Source of the DNA: a virus
Reading direction: 5' to 3' (one strand)
Virus record (IMG/VR): IMGVR_UViG_3300032360_000043
Span: 1 to 26,088 of that record
Length of the DNA stretch: 26,088 nt
Shown here: piece after piece, positions 12,389 to 18,140 of the stretch
Numbering within the stretch: position 1 is the stretch's first letter
Layout: the number at the start of each line of letters is the position of its first letter
Position numbers and translations under genes: made by a program
The notes under the pieces: generated by a model
Told to the model about the DNA's origin: nothing
What the model saw: only the letters and a program-made list of their open reading frames with translations
Databases searched by the model: none

Positions 12389-12417
12389 TTGTAACATAAA
12401 TAAAACTATGTTACAAT
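12389..12417 (+). promoter_or_regulatory. promoter TTGTAA-17-TACAAT with embedded perfect 10-bp inverted repeat
   Basis: TTGTAA (12389-12394) and TACAAT (12412-12417) are 17 bases apart. The same bases form a perfect inverted repeat, TTGTAACATA (12389-12398) and TATGTTACAA (12407-12416), with an 8-base AT-rich centre. Each arm covers one promoter element, so a dimeric protein bound here would block or reshape polymerase binding. Transcripts would start near 12424 and drive the protease-scaffold and capsid genes. A hairpin role at the end of the upstream transcript is less likely because no T-run follows. Confidence 0.6.
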
Positions 12418-12449
12418 GTTGCTCATAGCTTCACAAGGAGGCAATAATA

Positions 12450-13721
12450 ATGCATGGCGATAAATTACAACTAATATTCCCCATTTCCCTCGTTAAGAGT
12501 GAGGAGAGGGTTGTTGTTGGTGTTGCCACTGCTGATAATATAGATAAGTCTGGAGATGTTGTAAGTTTTGAGGCATCTGCGACTGCGTTTAAAAATTGGC
12601 AAGGCAATATCCGCGAGATGCATCAGCCTCTGGCTGTTGGCAAGGCTGTTGGTCATCGACCGGTTGAAATTAATCAGAATGGAAGCATCTATCGTGGTGT
12701 GGAAGTATCTGCTTATATTTCAAAGGGCGCTGAGGATACTTGGCAAAAGGTTTTGGATGGCACCCTCGGTGCTTTCTCTATCGGTGGCCGTATCTTGGAA
12801 CGTAAAGATGACGAGACTAGAAAGTTTCGTGGTCAACCGGTTAGTGTTGTTACCAAGTATGAACTTGGAGAGCTGAGCTTGGTAGATAATCCTGCCAATC
12901 CGGTTGCTAATATAACATTAATCAAATCCGATGACGAAGGTCTTACTTATGCTCTCGAAATTGATGAATCTGAGTGTCACAATATTGGTGACACTTTAGT
13001 TTGCATCACACATGATGATATTGAAAAAACTGAATGTAACTGTACTGTAACGAAAGACTTGCAAAATAGCAATAGTTCTGATATGGTTACTTACATGGAA
13101 AACACGGACGTTATCAATACGTCTGAAGATGCCCCGTCTGAAGACGGGGTATTCGAAGGTGTAGAGATGAACGAAAAGCTCTCACTTCTTCAGAGGTTTT
13201 TAACATGGCTGAACGATCCCGCTAATGCGGAGTCGATTGATTCTGTTGATTCTGATGAAGACGATGTAGAAAAAATTACTGCTGAGGTGGAAGAGATTGC
13301 GCTTGTAGCAGAAATCAATGAAGGAGATGATATTGATATGAATATCGATGAACTCACTGCGGCTCTAGGTACTGTCATTGATGAAAAGCTTGCTTCCCAT
13401 TCGGAGGCTTCGACCGGCAAGGTTGAGGCTCTTATCGAGGAGAAGTTGGCTTCTGCCATTAATGCAATGACTGAGAAGCAGGAAGAACTCACAGCTAAGG
13501 TTGATGAGTCCACAAAGTCAGTCACCGATAGCCTTGACGGGATCAACATGCGTGTTGAAACTGTTGAGAATGCCGGTGCAATTAAAAAGAGTGTTGACGA
13601 GACAGAAGAAGACGAGGCCAATGTAATCGCTAAGATTGCCGAAGAGGATGTCCCAGAATCATTTTGGGGTAACATTTTCCTCCCTCAGGACTTAATCAAG
13701 TCTCTTGGATACGAGTCATAA
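12450..13721 (+). CDS. prohead protease fused to scaffold-like C-terminus
   Basis: A 423-aa head maturation protease. Residues 1-160 match the HK97-type prohead serine protease (S78 family): VVVGVATADNIDKSGDVVS (22-40), the catalytic His58 in REMHQPLAVGKAVG, catalytic Ser110 in LGAFSIGGRI, and ELSLVDNPANP (141-151). Residues 165-290 are acidic and low in structure. Residues 296-370 form a long helical coiled-coil stretch rich in Glu, Lys and Ala, and the C-terminus ends SFWGNIFLPQDLIKSLGY. This layout suggests protease and scaffold in one chain, with the scaffold cut away after assembly. AAGGAGG lies 8 bases before ATG 12450. An internal AAGGAG (13321-13326) upstream of in-frame ATG 13338 could give a separate scaffold. 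The capsid gene follows with 13 bases between. Confidence 0.85.
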   Translation: MHGDKLQLIFPISLVKSEERVVVGVATADNIDKSGDVVSFEASATAFKNWQGNIREMHQPLAVGKAVGHRPVEINQNGSIYRGVEVSAYISKGAEDTWQKVLDGTLGAFSIGGRILERKDDETRKFRGQPVSVVTKYELGELSLVDNPANPVANITLIKSDDEGLTYALEIDESECHNIGDTLVCITHDDIEKTECNCTVTKDLQNSNSSDMVTYMENTDVINTSEDAPSEDGVFEGVEMNEKLSLLQRFLTWLNDPANAESIDSVDSDEDDVEKITAEVEEIALVAEINEGDDIDMNIDELTAALGTVIDEKLASHSEASTGKVEALIEEKLASAINAMTEKQEELTAKVDESTKSVTDSLDGINMRVETVENAGAIKKSVDETEEDEANVIAKIAEEDVPESFWGNIFLPQDLIKSLGYES

Positions 13722-13734
13722 GGAGGAAATTATA

Positions 13735-14754
13735 ATGGCTAACGAAGAACTACTTCAAAAAGCAAACGAGGTTACTACCTCGGTTGTTGGCAATGCCTCT
13801 GGCGGTATTTTAAAGCCCGCTCAGGCAAATCGTTTCCTCGACTTTGTTATCGATCAGTCTGTGCTAATGCAGCAGTCTAGAGTTGTTCGCATGCGCGGCG
13901 ATTCTATGGAGATTGATAAGCTGTCGGTTGGAAGTCGCTTGCTTGCAAAGGCAACTGAGGCTACTGACACTGGTGCTAACGCTGCTGTGACCTTTACGAA
14001 GGTTGCTTTGTCAACGGTTAAGCTCCGGTTGGATTGGGAGGTCAGCACTGAGTCCCTTGAGGACAACATTGCTGGTGACTCCTTGGAAGATCATATTGCT
14101 CAGGTCATGGCGCGTCAAACGTCGAATGACATGGACGATCTTCTGATTAATGGTGATACCACAAGCAGCAATGCGCTGCTTAAGGCTCAGGACGGCTTTG
14201 TTAAGCTCGGTACGGCCAGTGGTGTTACGCATGCTACTGAAACAAACATTAGCCGTGCGGTATATGACGCAACTTTGCGTAAGATGCCGAACAAGTACCT
14301 GCAGCGTCGCAACGAGTTGCGATTCTTTAGTGGTCCCGGCATTGTTCAGGACACTATTTACACATTGCAGAACCCAAATTCTGCAACTGAGGCTACTGCT
14401 GGTGCGCCTTCACCCGGTTCTACCATGGGTGACAGGCTCTACAGCAACCCGGGTGGTCCTAACGGAGGTCCCGGATCAACGGGGCTTGCTCCGTTTGGTA
14501 TCCCTCTGATTGAGGTTCCCCTCATGCCAGAGACAGTCGCGGGTAGCTATAGTGGTGCCAGTGGAAATCACGGTTATATCATTTTGACCTTCCCCAACAA
14601 TCATATTGTTGGTATTCAGCGCGAGATTACGGTTTACCGTGAATTCAAGCCGAAGAAGGACACAATTGAGTACACGCAGTACAACAGGGTTGCTCAGAAC
14701 ATCGAGAACGCTGAAGCATACGTGATCGTTAAGGACACTAAGCTCCGGACCTGA
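13735..14754 (+). CDS. major capsid protein
   Basis: A 339-aa major capsid protein that follows the protease-scaffold gene, the canonical order. ATG 13735 with AGGAGG 8 bases upstream fixes the start. Features of the HK97 fold include an N-terminal helical arm, the strand pair SRVVRMRGDSMEIDKLSVGSRLL, then TVKLRLDWEVSTESLEDNIAG leading to the long spine helix (DSLEDHIAQVMARQTSNDMDDLLINGD), a Gly/Pro-rich loop near residue 215-245 (SPGSTMGDRLYSNPGGPNGGPGSTG), and a C-terminal strand region with NHIVGIQREITVYREFKPKKDTIEYTQYNRV. The coding sequence uses C- and G-ending codons more than its neighbours, as expected for a highly expressed gene. A rho-independent terminator follows. Confidence 0.85.
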   Translation: MANEELLQKANEVTTSVVGNASGGILKPAQANRFLDFVIDQSVLMQQSRVVRMRGDSMEIDKLSVGSRLLAKATEATDTGANAAVTFTKVALSTVKLRLDWEVSTESLEDNIAGDSLEDHIAQVMARQTSNDMDDLLINGDTTSSNALLKAQDGFVKLGTASGVTHATETNISRAVYDATLRKMPNKYLQRRNELRFFSGPGIVQDTIYTLQNPNSATEATAGAPSPGSTMGDRLYSNPGGPNGGPGSTGLAPFGIPLIEVPLMPETVAGSYSGASGNHGYIILTFPNNHIVGIQREITVYREFKPKKDTIEYTQYNRVAQNIENAEAYVIVKDTKLRT

Positions 14755-14765
14755 TCAAGTTTGCG

Positions 14766-14795
14766 TATATAATTTAATAATTGATTAATTATATA
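14766..14795. repeat. AT-only inverted repeat after the capsid gene
   Basis: TATATAATT (14766-14774) and AATTATATA (14787-14795) are perfect 9-bp arms around a 12-base AT-rich centre. The stem would be weak as RNA. It sits between the capsid stop and the GC-rich terminator and could be a protein-binding site or only low-complexity DNA. Confidence 0.35.
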
Positions 14796-14803
14796 ATCAT
14801 CAG

Positions 14804-14846
14804 ACACCCCCGGGTCACGACATGTGCTCGGGGGTGTGCTGTTTTT
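14804..14846 (+). terminator. rho-independent terminator after the major capsid gene
   Basis: ACACCCCCG (14804-14812) pairs perfectly with CGGGGGTGT (14829-14837) around a 16-base loop, followed after four bases by TTTTT (14842-14846). It would end the capsid transcript before the fibre genes. Confidence 0.75.
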
Positions 14847-14873
14847 GCGTTTGATGTTACAATGTGCTATCAT
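14845..14873 (+). promoter_or_regulatory. promoter TTGCGT-17-TATCAT overlapping the terminator T-run
   Basis: TTGCGT (14845-14850) and TATCAT (14868-14873, preceded by TGC as an extended -10) are 17 bases apart. ATG 14881 follows 7 bases after the -10 and has no ribosome-binding site, so the message would be leaderless. The -35 shares its first two Ts with the T-run of the capsid terminator. Confidence 0.55.
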
Positions 14874-14880
14874 GTTGATT

Positions 14881-15168
14881 ATGGCTGATGATAAGAATAC
14901 AGTTACAACTAAAGATTTAAAGAGTGCCGAGGCTGAAACCGCTCCTGCTGCTCCTGCCAAAAAGGCCGCCCCTAAAAAGGCTGCTCCGTCAGGTGAAGTA
15001 ATGCTGTTCATGCGTCACGGATATGGATATTCTATAAGTGGAGGAGTTAACTTCACTAGGGATCATCCGTATCAGCTTGTAGATGCGGCGACTGCAGAGT
15101 CGCTTTTGGCTTCAACTCAGTTCGAGAAGGCTACTCAAAAGCAAGTTAAGGAACATTACGGCGAGTAG
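14881..15168 (+). CDS. small structural-block protein with Ala/Lys/Pro linker, 95 aa
   Basis: A 95-aa protein. The first 38 residues are a flexible Ala/Pro/Lys linker (ETAPAAPAKKAAPKKAAP), and the remainder is a compact domain (GEVMLFMRHGYGYSISGGVNFTRDHPYQLVDAATAESLLASTQFEKAT). The RDHPYQLVD segment followed by a helix resembles small head-tail or capsid-associated proteins that follow capsid genes, but I cannot name a family. The start at ATG 14881 (MADDKNTVTT) fits a leaderless message; an upstream ATG would extend the protein back through the terminator hairpin and is implausible. Confidence 0.65.
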   Translation: MADDKNTVTTKDLKSAEAETAPAAPAKKAAPKKAAPSGEVMLFMRHGYGYSISGGVNFTRDHPYQLVDAATAESLLASTQFEKATQKQVKEHYGE

Positions 15169-15184
15169 GCTGTAGGGAAAATCT

Positions 15185-15559
15185 ATGTCGGGGCTGTCTA
15201 ATTATTTAGAAAACAAACTCCTTGATCATGTACTAAAGAATGACGCCTATACGTCGCCTAGCGGCGTGCATTTGGCATTATTCAATGGCAGCCCTACTGA
15301 TACGGGCTCGTCTGGTACTGAAATCAATATTGCAAGGCAGGAGATTACATTTAGCACCGCTGCATCAGGCAGCGCGTCTAATTCTGCTCAGATCTCGTTT
15401 GCGAGTATGCCGGCGTCTACAGTTACACATATAGGTATATATGATAGTGGTAGTGGTGGCAACTTATTGATTCATGGAGCTTTGTCGTCTCCGGTGACAG
15501 TTGCTCTAAATGATACATTTACTATTGAAATAAATGATTTAGACATTACACTTGATTAG
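15185..15559 (+). CDS. tail-fibre-associated protein (phage structural family), 124 aa
   Basis: A 124-aa beta-rich protein that matches a widespread phage structural family by its signature order: SNYLENKLLDHVL, VHLALFNGSPTDTGSSGTEI, ARQEITFSTAASGSASNSAQISF, VTHIGIYDSGSGGNLLIHGAL and VTVALNDTFTIEINDLDITLD. Members are usually annotated as tail fibre or minor tail proteins; this is recognised from memory. AGGGA stands about 8 bases before ATG 15185. It leads the group of fibre-related genes and probably forms part of the fibre base or a receptor-contact module. Confidence 0.75.
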   Translation: MSGLSNYLENKLLDHVLKNDAYTSPSGVHLALFNGSPTDTGSSGTEINIARQEITFSTAASGSASNSAQISFASMPASTVTHIGIYDSGSGGNLLIHGALSSPVTVALNDTFTIEINDLDITLD

Positions 15560-15562
15560 CTT

Positions 15563-15591
15563 TTGGTAAAAAAACTCCAGTATGATACAAT
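15563..15591 (+). promoter_or_regulatory. promoter TTGGTA-17-TACAAT, leaderless start at 15598
   Basis: TTGGTA (15563-15568) and TACAAT (15586-15591) are exactly 17 bases apart. ATG 15598 begins 7 bases after the last base of the -10, the normal position of +1, and no ribosome-binding site precedes it. The -10 lies inside a small palindrome, ATGAT-ACA-ATCAT (15582-15594). Confidence 0.6.
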
Positions 15592-15597
15592 CATGTT

Positions 15598-15942
15598 ATG
15601 GCCTTTAGCTACAATTTAACTATCAATCAAGGCGAAACGTTTTCAAAAACGTTTACTTATAAATCCGGCGGCAATGCTGTCGATTTGAGCACTCACACTG
15701 CCCGAATGCAGATACGTACCAGTTATGATGCAACCAGTACTTTGGTAAGCTTAACAAGTGGTGCTAGCGATATTACTCTTGCATCAAATGGTGTTATAAC
15801 TGTAACAATTGCTTCATCTGTTACAACGGCGCTTGCTGCGCCAAATACTGGCGTGTATGATCTGGAGATCATTACTGCAGCAGGCGCTGTTACTAGGCTA
15901 CTGCAGGGCAGCGTAACAGTTTCGCCAGAGGTGACTAAGTAA
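15598..15942 (+). CDS. phage structural protein, beta-sandwich type, 114 aa
   Basis: A 114-aa protein that resembles a common phage family (from memory) with the order YNLTINQGETFSKTFTY, DLSTHTARMQIRTSYDA, GASDITLASNGVITVTIAS, TGVYDLEIITAAG and VTRLLQGSVTVSPEVTK. These proteins look like single Ig-like or BppU-N-type domains and occur beside fibre genes. The start at ATG 15598 is leaderless behind a good promoter. The stop and the next ATG overlap by one base (TAATG), so the next gene is coupled. Confidence 0.75.
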   Translation: MAFSYNLTINQGETFSKTFTYKSGGNAVDLSTHTARMQIRTSYDATSTLVSLTSGASDITLASNGVITVTIASSVTTALAAPNTGVYDLEIITAAGAVTRLLQGSVTVSPEVTK

Positions 15943-16505
15943 TGGCTGATACATCTATTATTGTAAACGAGACACTTCAAACCATGACCGTCGTGGCAGA
16001 CGACAGGACGGTCATTATTGAAGACCCTGCGCAATCATTAACGATTGTAGAAGACAATACTACTTTGACAATAGAACAGATTAATGAAACCCTAGTTATT
16101 ACAGAAGGCGCCCAGGATCTTCAGACTGATTCGCCAACGATAGTTTTAACTGACGTCGAAGCGGGGCCGCAGGGGCCGCAAGGCAACTCTGGCACAATAT
16201 CAGTTGGAACAATTTCTACTGTAGCTAATGGGGTAGGTAGTTCTGTTACCAATTCTGGTACGGCAACTGCCGCAGTTTTCGATTTCACATTAGAGGCTGG
16301 TCCTGCTACAAACTCCACGGAGTTATTTGAGCAGGCCATTTCTGCGTCCACATGGACGATAAATCACAATCAAGGTCGATATCCATCAATAGACGTTATT
16401 GATTCTGCTGGTACACACGTTATAGGTGACATTTCCTATACATCGTTGAACCAAGCAGTTGTAACATTCGATAATGCTTTTGCAGGTAAGGCCATTATAG
16501 TTTAG
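15942..16505 (+). CDS. short fibre protein with collagen-like segment, 187 aa
   Basis: A 187-aa protein. The first 70 residues are repeated beta-strand units rich in Val, Ile, Thr and acidic residues (ADDRTVIIEDPAQSLTIVED, TTLTIEQINETLVITEG). A short collagen-like AGPQGPQGNSG follows near residue 75. The C-terminal domain (STWTINHNQGRYPSIDVIDSAGT, then SYTSLNQAVVTFDNAFAGKAIIV) is a small beta domain seen at the ends of other phage fibres. Trimer formation through the collagen-like part is likely. It is coupled to the preceding gene by TAATG. Confidence 0.75.
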   Translation: MADTSIIVNETLQTMTVVADDRTVIIEDPAQSLTIVEDNTTLTIEQINETLVITEGAQDLQTDSPTIVLTDVEAGPQGPQGNSGTISVGTISTVANGVGSSVTNSGTATAAVFDFTLEAGPATNSTELFEQAISASTWTINHNQGRYPSIDVIDSAGTHVIGDISYTSLNQAVVTFDNAFAGKAIIV

Positions 16506-16513
16506 GAGGAAAA

Positions 16514-18076
16514 ATGGCTAAAAAGTTTTTGGTCCCTATCGACTTAGAGTCGTATATTGACCTGAATAAAAATGAGTTAAGAAATGCTGTTCTGCAGAAT
16601 CTTAGCACCGCTCCCTCTTCCCCGTCCAATGGTCAGATCTATTATGACACTGATGATAATAAGATGTACCTGCGGGCCAATGGGGCTTGGGAGATTGTAA
16701 ATAGGAGTAATGCGACTACGGGTGCAGATGGATATATGTCTTCGGCTGACAAGACGAAGATAGACGCTATTGAAGCTTCAGCAGATGTTACTGATGCGAC
16801 AAATGTTAATGCCGCTGGCGCGGTTATGGAGAGTGATTTCGATGCTGGAACATTTTTGTATGCAACGAATGACAACACGCCGGCAGTTAAAACATTAGCA
16901 CAGGTTAGGACGCTTCTAAATATTGAGGATGGTTCTACCGCAGATCAAACTGCTGCCGAAATACTGACGCTCCTCCTGACAGTAGACGGCACTGGAACTG
17001 GTCTTGATGCGGACAAGGTTGACGGTCAAGAAGGTTCGTATTATCTTGCAAGGGGAAATCATACTGGAACACAAGTAGCCAGCACAATTTCCAACTTTGA
17101 TACGCAGGTTCGTACAAATCGTTTAGACGAAATGGCATCGCCAACAGCGTCTACGTCGATGAACTCTCAGCGTCTCACGAGTTTGGGTGCGCCTAGTTCT
17201 GATACTGATGCTGCTACTAAGGCATATGTTGATGCTACGAAGGCGGGTTTAAATGTTAAAGATCCTGTTCGTGCTGCAAGTACTGCCAATGTTGCTCTCA
17301 CTAGCGCTCTTGAGAATGGTGACGCAGTTGATGGTGTGACGCTTGCTACTGGTGACCGTGTTCTTCTGAAGAACCAGTCAACTGGGGCGGAGAATGGAAT
17401 CTATGTTGTTGTTTCTTCCGGTACAGCCGGTAGGGCAACAGACTTCGATTCATCAAGTGAAGCCGTTGGTGGCGCATTTGTGTGGGTCAATGAAGGTACT
17501 GTAAATGCTGACACGCAATGGGTGGTAACTACAAATGATCCCATTACGCTCGGCACCACTGCATTAACGTGGACTCACTATGCTTCAGCCACTGGTGTTA
17601 CTGCCGGAAATGGTTTGTCCAAGAGCGGCAGCGCGTTGGCTGTCAATTTGGATTCAAACCCAGGACTGACAGTTGGCGGTAACGGATTAAAGGTTGCAGA
17701 CACATTGGCGGGTGGAGGTATTACTCTTACGAATGGTGTTTTGAGTAGAGACACCATTGATCTTACTTCTGATGTTACGGGTGCTCTGCCAATCGCAAAT
17801 GGCGGTACGGCTGGAACGTCTGCCGCTGCAGCAAAAACAAATCTTGGTTTCATGACAAGAGCGGTTGCTACTTTGACTGGCAATGCAAGCACCGCAGCGT
17901 TCACTGTTACACACAGTCTCGGAACTCGAGATGTTGATGTGACGGTGTATACTTCAGCTTCACCGTATTCTGAGGTCGAAGTTGATATTGCTCATGCTAC
18001 AACGAATACAGTTACAATTACTTTTGCAACCGCTCCAGCGAGCGGAACCGATTATCGGGCAGTAGTGATAGGCTAA
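16514..18076 (+). CDS. tail fibre protein, 520 aa
   Basis: A 520-aa fibre. Residues 1-65 carry the attachment-type motif SSPSNGQIYYDTDDNKMYLRANGAWEIV found near the N-terminus of many phage fibres. Residues about 70-200 have the repeating GYMSSADKTKIDAIE and ADKVDGQEGSYYLARGNHTGTQ segments. A middle domain (about 225-360) has VKDPVRAAST, DGVTLATGDRVLLKNQSTGAENGIYVV and TQWVVTTNDPITLGTTALTWTHY. The segment LPIANGGTAGTSAAAAKTNLG near 424-445 is a common fibre linker, and the last 80 residues are the C-terminal beta domain ending AVVIG. AGGAGG is 4 bases before ATG 16514. It would contribute to host recognition. There is no self-cleaving chaperone at its end. Confidence 0.82.
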   Translation: MAKKFLVPIDLESYIDLNKNELRNAVLQNLSTAPSSPSNGQIYYDTDDNKMYLRANGAWEIVNRSNATTGADGYMSSADKTKIDAIEASADVTDATNVNAAGAVMESDFDAGTFLYATNDNTPAVKTLAQVRTLLNIEDGSTADQTAAEILTLLLTVDGTGTGLDADKVDGQEGSYYLARGNHTGTQVASTISNFDTQVRTNRLDEMASPTASTSMNSQRLTSLGAPSSDTDAATKAYVDATKAGLNVKDPVRAASTANVALTSALENGDAVDGVTLATGDRVLLKNQSTGAENGIYVVVSSGTAGRATDFDSSSEAVGGAFVWVNEGTVNADTQWVVTTNDPITLGTTALTWTHYASATGVTAGNGLSKSGSALAVNLDSNPGLTVGGNGLKVADTLAGGGITLTNGVLSRDTIDLTSDVTGALPIANGGTAGTSAAAAKTNLGFMTRAVATLTGNASTAAFTVTHSLGTRDVDVTVYTSASPYSEVEVDIAHATTNTVTITFATAPASGTDYRAVVIG

Positions 18077-18092
18077 AATTTAATAATTTAGC
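18072..18092 (+). repeat. weak hairpin GCTAAA/TTTAGC after the 520-aa fibre gene
   Basis: GCTAAA (18072-18077) and TTTAGC (18087-18092) pair around a 9-base AT-rich loop just after the stop, overlapping a second small palindrome, AGCAG-A-CTGCT (18090-18100). There is no T-run. It could slow 3' degradation or bind a regulator; a strong terminator is not present. Confidence 0.3.
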
Positions 18093-18111
18093 AGACTGCT
18101 TGAGGGTGGTG

Positions 18112-18120
18112 TGCTATAAT
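18112..18120 (+). promoter_or_regulatory. extended -10 promoter (TGCTATAAT) for the long fibre genes
   Basis: A perfect extended -10 is present. The best -35 at 17 bases is CAGACT (18092-18097), a partial match inside a small palindrome. The start would be near 18127, giving a 14-base leader with a weak GGACGG before GTG 18141. Confidence 0.5.
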
Positions 18121-18140
18121 ACACAAGGACGGTTGAGGTC

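Noticed and set aside
13190-13675. 161-codon frame opposite the scaffold region
   Set aside because: Ser/Ala-rich low-complexity product is the expected antisense of Glu/Asp/Ala-rich helices; no start signal.
14824-14880. Upstream start for the 95-aa protein after the capsid gene
   Set aside because: This extension reads through the terminator arm and the promoter; ATG 14881 is well placed for leaderless initiation.
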